Source: Erpobdella octoculata
Lineage: Eukaryota > Annelida > Clitellata > Hirudinida > Erpobdellidae
Length of the DNA: 64,000 bases
NCBI GenBank assembly: GCA_963978895.1
Contig: OZ022239.1
Location: 12,203,274 to 12,267,273 of the forward strand
Direction of reading: 5' to 3'
A program made the position numbers and the translations under genes. Below, piece after piece: positions 42,507-57,500 of this stretch. Each line of letters opens with the position of its first letter. The stretch's first letter is position 1. The notes below the pieces were generated by a model that saw nothing but the letters and a program-made list of their open reading frames with translations, searched no databases and had not been told where the DNA came from.

Positions 42507-45500
42507 CTGTAAATTAAAGAATTTCAAACTGTTTTCTTTAAATAATCCAAGCAATATGAAATGAGCAACTTAAACCTACAACATACTGGTTATTAAATTA
42601 AAATTAAAGAACCAGTAATTGACCTGTTTGGCATGAAGTTGGTCCTGATTGAAATGGACTGGATTACCATGATGATGGTTTAATTCATCATCAACCACTC
42701 CAGCTCCTCCAAGTTTTGGTGGCTTATTCAGGCTCTCGTGTTGCTTCTCGAAGACTTTTTTCTGAATCTCTGTGGCAGACGTTTTGGGCTGTCCAGTAGG
42801 CTGAACTTCTCCAGGTGCCAACTTGTTCTTCTGTACCTCAGATCCTGAAGTTGTCCTCATTTCAGAAGGAGCAGTGTTAAAGGTAGTCAGTGCTAAGAAG
42901 GAAGAAAAGATATTATTTTTATCGAAACATCTCTTTTTTAAGTAAAAAAAAATTAACAAACATTTACTATCTTCATCATCACTCTCCTCATCATTATCAT
43001 CTTCATCACTGCTTGAACTTTCATCTCCCTTATCAGCAATCTTTTTCTCTGATTTATTATCCTCTTCTTCTTCCTCTTCATTGCTGCTGTCATCATCATC
43101 ATCGTCATCATCATCATCATCATCACTGTCTGCACTTTCTTCTGGCTTATCAGTAGCTTTATCAGTAGTTTTAGAACTCATGGTTGGTTTTGTTTCTGAG
43201 CTCGATTCACTTTTGACTTCCTCGCTTCCATCTTCAGAACTATCGCTATTGTCATCGTCATACATGTAATCCTTCTCATTAGTTTGCTGTTCAAGACTTT
43301 TACTTTTTTCCATTTCACTTGTCGTGTTTGATTTCTTCACATCGACGAATTTGAAACTTGCAGCCCATTTTTCGACATCATCGTCATCATCTTCGGCACT
43401 GTCGGAGTCTTTGGCGTCCTCTCCTTTTCGTGCCGGAATTCGACGGGTGGAGCCGCTTTTTTCTTTTTTATCGTCGTCGTCGTCTTCATCGTAGTTGTAA
43501 TCATCTTCTGAAGTGTAATTATCGTAATAATCTTCATATGAAGTGTCTGTTGTTGGTTTAGCGGTGGTAGTAGTAGTGGTGGTCGTTGTAGTAGTAGTCG
43601 ATGCAGCCATAGTGGTGGTCGTGCGGAATTTTGCATCTTTGCGGTTGTAAACGATGTTGTCCATTGAATAGAGAGCACCAAGACTTTTCTCTAAAAATAT
43701 GGTTTTCATTCATAAAAACATTTACTACTAAAAGTAAAAAACTTAAAAATCTTTAAAATAAAAATGAAACCAGCACAGAAACAATAAAAGTAACTCACTA
43801 ATCATAGCATTAATCTTGGTCTCAAACTTTGGCACCTGTCCCAGCATTTCAAGAGCTTTCTTTACTTGGCTGTCGATTTCATCCAGGTGTACGATAGTTG
43901 CGACACGAGCCTCTTCAACATCTGAAGGATTCGATGCCTTAATTCTCTTCAACTTGTTGGCAGCATGGTATCTTTCTTTTTGGAGAATTTTCAGGTAACG
44001 CTCCAATGCTTCGTGAATATCTGACAACTGAAATGTATATTGCATATACGGCGTAACAATGCTTTTCATTTTTGATACATTTATAATTCTAGATTTTGCA
44101 TAAATATATACTATAGTGCCACAGTGGTTAACAAAACCAAATGGTTAACAAGGCCTAGTGATGGTTGACGTGCCAGGGTGGTTAATGAGCGAGTGGTTAA
44201 AGTGCCCCAATGGTTAACATTCCCTGGTAGTTAACATGCCTGACTCACCACCTAGTGGTTTTTTATATACCTCTAGGTCATAAATATTAAGTATAATTCA
44301 CAATATTACAGAAACACAATTGTTTATCGCACAGAAATTCTTCAATTTTCTTTCTGTGGACTTTTTAATGGTAATTTTTAAATTTGTCTAAAAGTCAATT
44401 TGAACGAAAAAAATTTAAAAATTGTATAATAAATAATGTTCAATTACAAACACACCCATCATTTGTGACGGGCTGACCTTTTCTGGTTAACAAAAACAGC
44501 AAAAACACACCTCAGGTTCTTCATCTTCAATGGTATTGATGTATCTGTCCAGAGCGATTGCTTTCTTCTCGTTCAGTAGAGCTTGGATGCGCTGTTCATG
44601 GAGTTCTATCAGCTGCTTCTTCTCCATTTCTGCTTCCAACTCTTCAGCTTCGTATGTCTTCTGGAATCTCTGCATACCGATGCAAAAAAATTTGTTTATA
44701 ACAGTTCAACACTCAAATTTAGTGAAATAAATAAGCATTGGTTGACTGTTAAAATGAAATGCTAATCTATCAAGAAACCCGATAAGATCTGCTCGTGTGT
44801 CAAATTACATTAATCAGTAATAAAGACATCCATGTGAAATCAAAATAAAATTTTATAGGAAATCTCTTGAAAAAAACATGGCATGATTAATCTAGGAAAG
44901 GCTTAATGATGATTTTGTTTGACATCATGCTCCAATTTGTCATGCATATAGCTTCAAAAAATTATCTAACACTTGTAACTTCCTTATTCAATTTTTCGCT
45001 GGCCTTAGGATCAATGGTCTTCAGTTCCTGAACTCTCTGTCTTGCCATTGACCAATCCTTCATCATCTGAGATAATTATTATAAATAATTAATAATAATA
45101 ATAATTATTATTATTCCAATTATTTAATGCCATTTTATGAAGACTTAAGCTTTAATAGCTCAAAATTGGAATTCTAGAATTAGTAATTTAAACGACTAAA
45201 AAAGTATCAACTTGAATATAATAGAGTAATCAGTAGAGATGCACCAATATTATAATGCATTGACCAATCACAAAATATCGGCTAATTATTGATTTTAAAA
45301 GCTTCTTTGTTCATTAATAAGTTTAGCATATTGTCAAATAATAAATCTTATTGACCTGATGTAAAAACATTAACAGGTTTTTAAGCTTTGTAAGTTTTAG
45401 AAATTGTTTTTAAATTATATATTTTTAATATAGTTAAACATGTAATAGTTTGCACTGAATATCACTTACAGGTTGAACTGCAATTAAATTAAATTTACTA

Positions 45501-48500
45501 AAATGCACATAAAAAACACAACATCATTTATCGAAAAATTGAAACAATTAATAACAGAAGAGCAGTCTAGAAGACAACTAAAACGACGTAAAGAAGTTGG
45601 TTGCCGTTACAACTAGTGTACCAAGCGAGCATTTCTTTAGTGGCACTGGATTTATACATTCCGATCCCCGCTCAAGTCTGGATGGAGAAATAGCTGAAAA
45701 TCTTATTTTTATATGCACTAACACACATGACAGCGTTCTAACTATAAAGACACTAAACTAATTAATTAGTAAACTTGAAGTTATTCAACTTAATTGCATC
45801 TACTCTTATCTGTTAATTTGATTTATTAAAAATATTTACAACAATTTAATTAACAACATTTATGGATTGAATGCATAACCTCTGCATCTTGCAACAAAAA
45901 TATCACTAATCGTCCTGTTCACAATCTATGTGCTGTAACTAAATTAATTCATTGAACAACAACAAATATTCAGTTTGCTAATTATATGTATAAGAATTTT
46001 TTTAAATGATTTATTTTTTATTAAACACATTTTGAATTAAACACCTTAGCAACTTTGTCGTGATGAATTTTCTCCATATCATTTTTGGCTTTCACATAAG
46101 ATTCATGTTCATTCCATGGCCTGTTTCCTCCTTTCTTCGTTCGAACGAAACTTTCACCTTTCAAATAATCGTGCAGTGGTCCATCGGTTTCGATGGTTGA
46201 AAGAACATCTTTCGATGATGATGATGAAGTTGCCTTTTCATTCCTCAACTTCTTGGTCGGAGAAACAGACTGCTTGGTGGGTTTTGGAGAGGCTGCTGTC
46301 AGTAAAAGTCTTTTCATGAGTTTAGTTAATATTGGCCTGGTTTATTTTACTTCATTGATCAGAAACTTGCCAAACATTACTATCATTAAAACTAATTTTA
46401 AAATACTGAATTCTGACAAGCAAAGCTAATGTTTGAGGACTTTTTTTGAGCCAACCGGGTCTCAACATATTTTTTATTTTACTTGATTATAAATTAGAAA
46501 ATTTGTAAAACAAAATTAGAGTAACAAACAGATTATGGATTAAACTGAGGAGTTACCAGTCTGTGCAGCATCAAGATTTGAACCGACGAAGGCCTGCGAC
46601 TTGGGAGACGGACAACACACAAACTCAACCCCCTGGTAGCGATCAACACCGCACGGCTGCAACACAGAAAAGCTGTTTTGCACCATCTGTCTGTCCATAC
46701 AAGATTTTGAAGATGTTTTGCTCCATTCTGCCAAGGTTGTGCATGAACCAGAATCGTGTATGTGATCGAAAACACAACCCTCTGGTACAAGGAGGGCATC
46801 ACTTTGGAAAGGTCCAGCTTTGATAATGAGCAAATCAAATATTTATTGCTCGAGTAACAATTAATATAAAAACCCAAATGTCTTCCAAAGAATGAAACTA
46901 AAGTAACAAATAGTAATTGTGGCAGAGTGAGAAGAAATAAATGATAACATACCCAGGCATCTGTAAGGTGTAACAGTATTTTTATGCCTGCATTCTTTCT
47001 GACCAAAACTGCACCACTTGTCTATAGTTACAGACTGTGTACTTTCAACTAAGTTTCTTATGTCCAATTTAGGAAAAACCTGTTAAAATTAAATGAGAAC
47101 ATTTAATAAATCTTTAATCTTAAAATAAATTGGTGATCAATAAAATTGTGAACATTTTCCTCAAATATTTAAATAAAAATTAATAAATTTATCAGAACAA
47201 TAAGCAAATAAGAAAGAATAAATAATCAGAGAGATAGATGACTCAACATTCAACCATCACAAGAAACGAACCATCCGAGGGAAATCAAGACAAAAATCTT
47301 GTAGAAAACCAAAACATATTCAATGAATTTAAATTTGGATAAATAAAAAATAATTATTCATTTCTGTATAAAATCTATATTACAAGCTGTCTCTTTAACA
47401 TCTTTTCAAAATCTTCATGAAAATTTAAATCTTCGATCTAAGCTGAACTCCAAAGTGGTCCCAGAGATAAAGACAAACCAAGTTTTAGTGCACCCAAGAG
47501 TACATACAATCCAGACTCTTACAATTCCTCACAAAATACCGCTAAGATATTCTGGACTCAAGAAGGAATCCAACCTGGCTGGACTCTCTCTGTCATCAGA
47601 TACACACAGCTTTTCATTAATCATGCACTCTTACCAACTGAGCTACACACAGCTTTTCATTAATCATGCACTCTTACCAACTGAGCTACACACAGCTTTT
47701 CATTAATCATGCACTCTTACCAACTGAGCTACACACAGCTTTTCATTAATCATGCACTCTTACCAACTGAGCTACACACAGCTTTTCATTAATCATGCAC
47801 TCTTACCAACTGAGCTACACACAGCTTTTCATTAATCATGCACTCTTACCAACTGAGCTACACACAGCTTTTCATTAATCATGCATTCTTACCAACTGAG
47901 CTACACACAGCTTTTCATTAATCATGCATTCTTACCAACTGAGCTACACACAGCTTTTCATTAATCATGCATTCTTACCAACTGAGCTACACACAGCTTT
48001 TCATTAATCATGCATTCTTACCAACTGAGCTACACACAGCTTTTCATTAATCATGCACTCTTACCAACTGAGCTACACACAGCTTTTCATTAATCATGCA
48101 CTCTTACCAACTGAGCTACACACAGCTTTTCATTAATCATGCACTCTTACCAACTGAGCTACACACAGCTTTTCATTAATCATGCACTCTTACCAACTGA
48201 GCTACACACAGCTTTTCATTAATCATGCACTCTTACCAACTGAGCTACACACAGCTTTTCATTAATCATGCACTCTTACCAACTGAGCTACACACAGCTT
48301 TTCATTAATCATGCATTCTTACCAACTGAGCTACACACAGCTTTTCATTAATCATGCATTCTTACCAACTGAGCTACACACAGCTTTTCATTAATCATGC
48401 ATTCTTACCAACTGAGCTACACACAGCTTTTCATTAATCATGCATTCTTACCAACTGAGCTACACACAGCTTTTCATTAATCATGCACTCTTACCAACTG

Positions 48501-51500
48501 AGCTACACACAGCTTTTCATTAATCATGCACTCTTACCAACTGAGCTACACACAGCTTTTCATTAATCATGCACTCTTACCAACTGAGCTACACACAGCT
48601 TTTCATTAATCATGCACTCTTACCAACTGAGCTACACACCAACCTCAAAAAAATTGTTTGAGTTTTTGTTTTTTTGTTTCATTTTCATTGTGCGAAATAG
48701 GCAAGCAATTCGATGATTCAAATTTTGTTTGTTTTTCTTATATTGTAATGCACATTCTTCTTCTTAGCATTATTAATATTACTTTTATTAATGGAAAGAG
48801 CAGCTTCTGTAACATGAAATCATGAAAAATGAGACAAGAAAAGTCATTACAATGATGGCTCGAGGAAGTGAAAATATATATATTTGCATTGCTTACAATC
48901 ATGCCCGGTTTTTTCCAAGCATTGACATTTTGCTTTCATTGCTGGCATCAAAATCCATGCAATTAAAATCAACTACAAAAGCTGTTAGTAGAAGCAGGGA
49001 TAAATCTAAACAACTTTACAATTTTCCACATATGACATACTTCCAGTTCTAAGAAAATAAAAATGTCTATAAAAGTTTTTTTTTATAAATTATAATAACA
49101 ACACACAAAATGTATTAATTAGATTATATTACTTTCATTCAAACAAAATATTAATTACTTAATATCAATATCATCCATACATAATAGTTTTAATAAATGG
49201 CAGCATAAGGCACAAATGCATAATTTATACAAGTGAGGTAATTTCAAAAATTAAAAACATGCTTCTAAGACAGTTATTAAATTTCATAGCGACATCGTAT
49301 TGCAAAAATATTACCCGGTCAATTGTAAAAAAAAGATGTTTATAATTGCTACTATGACAGTAAACGTTATAATCATCATTATCAATATGCTTCTTTAATT
49401 TATTTTTCAACAATTTTAGCTTATTAAATTTTTTAAATTCTATGTTTTTTAATGAAACTATAAATTTTTTGAAGTGGACGAATATCAAAATGATCTTCCG
49501 AGTTTCAAAACGTCCCCAGACATCCGGACAAGTGAAAGTTAATGAAAGCATGTAAAAGGACAGACCAAGATGCCATCAACAGCAAGAAAGAAGCTTTCAA
49601 TGCAGTACTACATCACCATCTTCGAACAGTTAACTGTCCCCTCTAAAAGTGATCAAATGATAATACGTGACCGGTTGGACTTCCCATGAGAAGAAAGAAA
49701 AGTTGCAGAAAAATTTTTTATGGATTAAATGTTCAAATTAAGCTCTCAACTTATATTTAAATAAGAAACAAGAATAATTTAATAATAAGTAATATCTAAA
49801 ACTATGATTAATAAACAAACAATTTAGTAAAAAAGTAAAAATCTATATTTAACTGTTTAACTTGATGAGAGCATTGTGAAACAGCAGCAAACAAATAAAT
49901 AAAAACAAAACATTACAACATGAAGAAAAACAGATTTTTGTTTATCTCATTTGATCAAGACAAATAGATTTTTATATATGTTTTTATTGTACTCAATCAC
50001 AAAGCAGAATAACGAGACAAATTGCATCATCATCTGACAATTGATTTGAAGGGAAATATCCCATCCTGTTGTGATGAAAACACCCGCAAGTAAGGGATGG
50101 ATTGTTTAATCATTAGGCCTCTTTATGGACAGAACAGTCATCAAAGAAGGAAAATAATAATAAAATAACTTACAGGGAAAATGATAGATATCCTACAGAA
50201 ATTTATCAACACAATTTTGGAATCTGAAATTTGGCCGATCTCAAGTAAGTTGAGGCGACAACTTATTTGATTCCAAGAAAATAAAAATAAACGATCATAA
50301 AAGATAAAATAAGAAAATAAGAAGTTTTAAAAAAGAAACACGAAACAAAAAGTGTATAAAACTATTTCCTATTTCCTTCCTAGTTCACGGAGTAAAACGA
50401 GCTATTCAAACAAGCAAAAAGCTAGTAAATGTAAACATGGGACAAGTGGAAAGTGAAAATGAGAGTGAGCCAAGAAGAGAGAGGGAGAGAGAAAGAGAAA
50501 GAGAGGGAGGGAGAGAGAAAGAGAAAGAGAGGGAGGGAGAGATTCAAATGATGAGAGGAATGAAGGCACATGTGTGTGGGTGGCTGCATATGTCCAGGAT
50601 GCATGGAGCTAGCAGGAGGCTGAGAAGGCTTTTAGATTTATTGATCAGTCTGGAGAATGTGTGCAGCTCCAACCTGAATGGATAGTTTGGTAAGAAGAGG
50701 TTCAAATATAGTTAAAGTCAGTGAGCAAGCATGCCGAACATTTCTAATAATTGAAACTGCAATACAAACACGAGGAATTTAAGCATACAAACTGAGATTG
50801 TTCTGCTGATGTCAAATTTAAATAAGCATTGTAGAGCAATGTAGTCACATGATCAAGAAAAAGTTCAAAAGGGGTTTAGACATATCTATTCACATAGGTC
50901 AGGGTCATAACCAGTGTAGTTTAAACAAGTGAAAGTTAATTTAAAAAATTAAAACATGCTTTTAAGACAGCTATAAAATTTCATAGCGATATCGATATCA
51001 TATCGTAAAAATATTACCCCAGGGAATAGTAAACAAAAGATGTTTGTAGTTACTATGACGATGAAATTTTTTTTCGCCATTGTTCTTTAATTTATTTTTT
51101 AATAATTTTTGTTTTTTAAATTTTGTCATATATTTTTCTATAAATTAAACTTTAAGTTTTTTTTTAATTGGTTAATTTTATAATGATTTCCCGAACTTCT
51201 AAACCTCTGCAGACATCCCATGGACATCCAGATAAGTGAAAGTTAATAAAAGCATATAAAAATAAAATAAACTTACACACTTGATGTAAATATTATTAAT
51301 AAATTTTCACAAAAATTACATGGTTTAAAATGAATTTAATAAGTAATTCATATGTTTATTTGATTTCATAGTTAAAGTTTTAATTAAATAGTGAGCATGA
51401 TTAGTTAATTTTATCACATTAAAAAAATGGACAAGAGGGTTAGTGGGTCTCCTATTCCCTCATATTTGCAGATAAATTATGATAATATGGATCAATGTCA

Positions 51501-54500
51501 TTAAAGTAATGTATAATTCAGTACATAAATATTCATCAATTCATTATTCCTATTATGATTGTATCCATAAATTCTAAGACACTTGCTGAAACAAGTCAAA
51601 CACTTCTGATTCTGTATATTAAACAAATAATGAAAACCGAAAACTCAATGGCAGTCATGATGATGACAGCAGTGTTGATGACCATATTGTGGTCGAAAGA
51701 ACAAAAATGCCCAGGAAAGATTGAGCACACAATGCTAATGAAGGAAAATGCAGCCTCTAAATAAGGATTGTAGAGGAATACCTGAGGGATGTAGAGCACA
51801 ACATTAACAACTCAAACAAACACATGCATAAATTAAGAGCTGCAATATTTCTCCATAATAATTTTTCTCTTTCAACATCTTTTAAAAAATAAGTAGAAAA
51901 TATAATTGCTGTCCTGCAAAAAGTCAGCCATTTTCTTCTAAATAATTAAATGATCTGTAAGGTAAAACAACACATATGATAAGATATAGTAATAGTAATA
52001 ACACCAACATAACAAAACATCGTTAGAGAGCAGAAGAGAAGGAACTGTAACTTTCTCCAGACTTCTACTTGGGCTGGTCTGGCAGTATTGCAGTATCTCT
52101 AGTAGTATTACCGTTATCTCTTGAAGTATTGCATTAACTCTGGGATCGTTTGAACTGTTGAACCACTAACTTGTAACTCGTTTTTATGGTCTCCCTCATA
52201 ACACTTTTTCCTATGCTGGTCCCTTTTTCTAAAACTCTCAGTGTTGGGTAAAACTTAAAATCACAATTTAAATCATGAACCGCGATTTTTGATTTTGATT
52301 ACAAATCAAGACGACATGAATGATTTTTTTTATTTTGATTTGAAATCATATTTTGCATGATTTAGTGATTTCGGAGTCTTAAAATCATATTTCAATCATT
52401 TTCACTAAACTTTGAGACTTTTTTCAATTGTACAAAAATTTGCCAAATTGAATGATCAGAAGATTCACATGATCTACAATCTATTTTTATCTCCATTGTT
52501 CAATACACTTTCACTAATGATTTGCTAAAAAATTATGTTCTATTGCTGTGCTAGAAGTTGATAAGTAGATGTACTGAAACCAAATGAATAAAATTCATTT
52601 CAAGTTTTTTTTCAAAAAAAAAAAACAATGTTGTGAATTTTTTTAAATTGAAAATTTTTATTAAATAAATAATTGTTTTTCAAGCAGTTGTTTTAAGCTA
52701 GTTATTGTGATTGTGTGTCGCGTATAGTTCATGGATTTCTGGCCTATTTTAATTATTAATTGTTCAAAAGTTGATTATTGCATTGAATCTTCATACTGTT
52801 GCACGTTGATTTGATTTTTTACTAAATTAGAGTGCTGAGATGTGTATTGATTTATATATAAAAACTGTTCATTATTCAATACAGAATTGAAGCAACGATT
52901 TTATGATTTAAAATCATATGTTACATGATTTTGATTTAAAATCATTTTAATGTTCAGGATTTTGATTTTTGATAAAAATAAAAATTATACCCAGCCCTTA
53001 GAATTATCTACCTTCTTCTCCTACTAACACTTCTCACTCATTGTCTTTGGTCATGGGCTTAAATGCTGAAAACATTCCTGCTCAATTAGTTCATGACTGA
53101 GCTATTGCACACTCCGTAAATAGCTAGCACAACACAAATAACATAGATTAATTAAACTGTAACCAAAACAAAGTTAATATTCTGGTAATGAAATTTTCAC
53201 ACAACCCTGAAAGTCAATGGGGGAAGGTTTTTGTGAAAAAAATTTAAATCGGAGAGCGAGCAGAAACGGGAACTGAAGAATGAGCAGGAACTGGAAAGCA
53301 ACCGAGAGCAAAAAAGCGACCGGCAACGGGAGAGCAGGCGGGAAAGCAACCGTGAGTGGGAGAGCAAGCAGGGAAGGAAACGGGAGCGAGAGAGAAAAAC
53401 TATAAAAAACCTCTAAAACCCAGGGCAAAGCCGGGTACCCCGCTAGTTATTAATGCAAAAGACCACAACATTTTCAACTAAATGATAACAATAGAAAAAC
53501 TTTATAAAACAAATGAACACTAATTAGGCAGCACAAATTAGACAAAACATCAAATATAAGTGTACTTTCACACATACAGATGTATCTTCATAAATGTGTG
53601 TACTTTCACAAATAAATATGTAAATACAAAAATACATAAGACATAGGTACTTTCACAAATACATACATACTTTCCCATACACATAGCATGTGTGCACTTC
53701 CATAAAAACACCAAATAGAAGCACAGTAGTGAAGCAGTAAAGCCTTAGACTTGTATGCTCAAGGTTTCAAGGTCTCAGGTTTTATTATGTGCTTTAATTA
53801 ACTTTTACTTGTCCGGATGTCCACCGATGTTAGTGATAATCACAACAAAAACTTTCAATGTCATAGTAAATATAAATATCCTTTGTTTACTATTTGACGG
53901 GATAATATTTTTATGTTACGATTTCGCTACAAAATTGTATCACTTTTTTTTTTAAAGCATCTTTTTAAATCCCTTATATTAACTTCAGTGCAAGTCTTGC
54001 TCGTTTGCTTGATTAAAACAAAGCAAGAAATAAAAAAAAACAGGATGGACCTTATTATGATAAGTTAAATATGATGGAGTTGATATGAGTTAGGAAAAAA
54101 TGTTTAAAAGTAACATGTGAAGAATCGTTCAGAAATTGATATCTATCATTAAAAAAAACCATGATTGATAAGAAAAGTTTAAATAAAGAGGAGAGCAAAG
54201 ATCAAAGCTTGGAGAAAATGTCAAAAACTATGGAATGCAGCTATAAGAGAAACTGAGATAGATTATAAAAGAATGATGCAACTAATGGAGAAGAATTTCA
54301 AAAAAAGTGACAAAAAGAGTTATTAAAAAATGCAATGATAGAGTAGGAACAAAGTTGTTTGAAAATATCTAAAACAGTAGAAGAATTTGTATACATACAT
54401 CTGTCTGTCTGGAGTATAAAAAAAAGAAAAGATACATTTAAGCCTCTGGAAAACAAGATGAACAAGTTAGTAACAAGCAATATGAATGGCTGTAATGTCA

Positions 54501-57500
54501 CGTAATGTCTGTAATGTCACATGATTATATGGTCAGTTTAAAGTAAAGAAGAGGGAAATACTCAAATTGGATAAACACAAAAATTGTGTGCCACAAGAGC
54601 ACATTACTTAATTTTGTGTTCATAAATGATCTTGATACTGATATGCTCTCTAAAATAACAAAATAAACTCACAATTTCAAAATATGCAGAAAAGTAGATT
54701 GCGGGTAAGTAGCCAGAATTTTGAGAAAGATCTCACACAAATCTAACAATCGTCCCTGGACTAACAAATGATGTTCAACATGGAAAAATGCTTAGTGATA
54801 CAAGTGGGTAATAGAAACCAAGAGCTTTGATATGATATGGTAGAAATTAGAAATTGTAGGCAAGGAAGGCATAAGTAAAAGAAATCTAAGAAATGAATAT
54901 GGGAGTGATAATGCACAACAGTGCCAAATCTTCAAGACAGTGTGCAGAAGTAACAAAGCAAGCTAACATGATTCTAGAAATAATTAAAATAACAATTTGA
55001 TGAATATATATCAAGCTCTAAAAAGCTTAGGTAAGCCCACACCTGGAATACCGTGTACATGCTTGGAGCGCTATGTTGAAATCTTGGTGGAAAAAATAAT
55101 AAAAATAATTTTTTTTCAAACAACACTTATATATAAACGTGCTAACCACTTAAAATAAGATTTAAGTGTACAAAATAAAATTTTTTGAACCAAATGTTTT
55201 TGCTTCGTTCAGAAGATAAAAGAGCTCGGAGTTAGTTGATTATATAAAGATCACAAATTTTATAGTTGCTGCGCCCAACGCTTTTATCCTCCGAACGAAG
55301 CAAAAATGTTCTACTCAAAAATTTTTATTTAGATATTATTTATAAGTTATATAATACATAATAATACATAATATAATATTACATTTATATATAAGCACTG
55401 TTTAAAAAAAAAATTAATTTTAGTTTTCTATTTTTAAGCCTCTGAACATTCCATTCCTAGCCACTGGTGGAAGCTTTTCCTACTTATGTGTTTTTCTATG
55501 TTCTAATATTTTCTTTTAATTATTTTAAAATCTGAAAACAGATTAATGTATAGTTACCAGATATACACCTGCATGCAAAAAACAACTTCTTACAACTAAT
55601 AGAAGTGCCTTAAGAAAGCTTTAGAAAATATGAGTTATAAAAAGGCAACAAATTAGAATTAAAATTCAAGTAATTTGCTTTATTAAGAAAAATGAAAAGA
55701 CATAGGCCAACAATTTTAGAGGAAACAAGTGAACCCTAAAAAAGTTCGTTTTTTTAAATTCTTTATAATTTTTTAATTCGGCGACTAAAATTTTTTTGCA
55801 AAATATTTTTTTATATTAAGTCTATAAAATATAGGAAACTAACGAATCAATATGGAATAAACAAATGTTTATTATACATCTCTGCATTTAAAAAATAAAT
55901 ATCAGTTTCTTTAAATAAACTAAAAATTGATGGTTCGTTTCTCTACATAAAATTTGTAATATTTAAAATTTTTTAAAGTTTTAATTGATTTTATTCTATA
56001 ATATAGTCAAATTTTGTTCAATCGATCTGAAAATTTAATAGAATGTAAAGTCCACAGCAACAAATAAACCTATCAAATTTCAACTCGATTGGATAACAGG
56101 AAGTTGGTTTTTTGATGCGATAAAGGTTCCCAACTCATGGCTCAAGCAAGCAACCAAGCAAACACGGTGAAGTTAATATGAAGGAATTGAAAAGAAATAA
56201 AGTGATTTTTTTTAGGCTCATAAAAACTGGAAAAGAAGATCTGACACAAGGCAAGTTGTTTTAATGACCTACGAGCCAGAATTAGAGTACTATAGGACTA
56301 TAGGTTTTTTAAGAAAAGAAAAGCTACAATAAAAATGTCTTATTTGTTCTTGTGTGGTGATACTTATTTGGTATAGGTTTGATGATACCACCACAACACA
56401 TTTAAAATAGAATTATCCAAGCATCGGAACTAATTTCAAACTTTAAACATGAAGTGGTTGTTTGCAGGCAAAAGTCTCTAAAGCTACTATAAAATGTTAT
56501 GTTTTTATAAAGAAGTTTATTATTTTAAAACCACTAATTTAAACACAAAGTGCTCAACAATCACAAAAGAATGTATTTAACAAAATAGACAACATTTCTC
56601 ACAAGCAAGCTTACTAAAGTCTCTCAGACAATTGCACAGGCATGCATGCTTCAGATTACTGAGTTCACTACATAATCAGACTTTTTATGTAAATACATTT
56701 CAAACGTGAGAACATATTACATGGATTTTACTAATGCCTTTATTTTATAGTAATAATTTATTATTTATTTCATATAAATAATGTAATAAACATTTCTTAA
56801 TATACCTGTACGATCTCTCATAGATTATTAATTAAATAAGTATTAATTCATATTATAAAAAACTAAAAAACACAACGACAACAAAATTCAGTGAAACAGA
56901 AAACTTCTGAAATGTATATGATTGATCCAGCTGACTTGCTCTAATTAAAATTCATTCAGTATAGAAGCAATTAGTATATGATACACAACCAAGTAGGTTT
57001 AAGACATGAAAGGTTGCTCTTTATTTTCTAGCTACAGCTCACCTACCCCAGGTGTGTTTAGCTTTCAGGGTGGATCTACAGTATAGATTCTATACTTATT
57101 ACAATCCTTATAGCATTCCATTACTACAAACATGTCATTCAAGAAATTTAAGAAGACACAAGTCAGTTACTCTTTTGTGACTGCAGAGTTACTCAATAAG
57201 CTTTCATGTCATGGAATGCATCCAGTTTTGAGCAAGTGCCTATTGGTGTTTTGTTCTCTATGCGATCCTTGCTTGACAGTGTGGATTTGGATCGAACCAT
57301 TTTTTCTTATTGAAATCCACAAACATCAACATCGCCCAGATTTAGGCACAAAATAAAACATGAATCAACTTTCACTGAATCTCCCTAAAGCAATAAAAAG
57401 TTATGCAAACCAGTGAATAGAAGAGAATTAGAATACAATATGAGGAATGCCTGTTTTCTTATATCATCATCAGCATGCAGTACATTCTGCATTGTAATCT

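Noticed and set aside
42890..43561. Open frames opposite the APP acidic exon (Ser-, His- and Met-rich)
   Set aside because: Antisense shadows of GAT/GAA codon runs; the - strand frame fits APP with correct splice phases.
47597..48642. Regular 43-bp repeats resembling a CRISPR array
   Set aside because: There are no unique spacers, units are directly tandem, and the context is an animal intron.
50437..50685. 82-codon Arg/Glu-rich frame
   Set aside because: Produced by a GA microsatellite; no splice or domain support.
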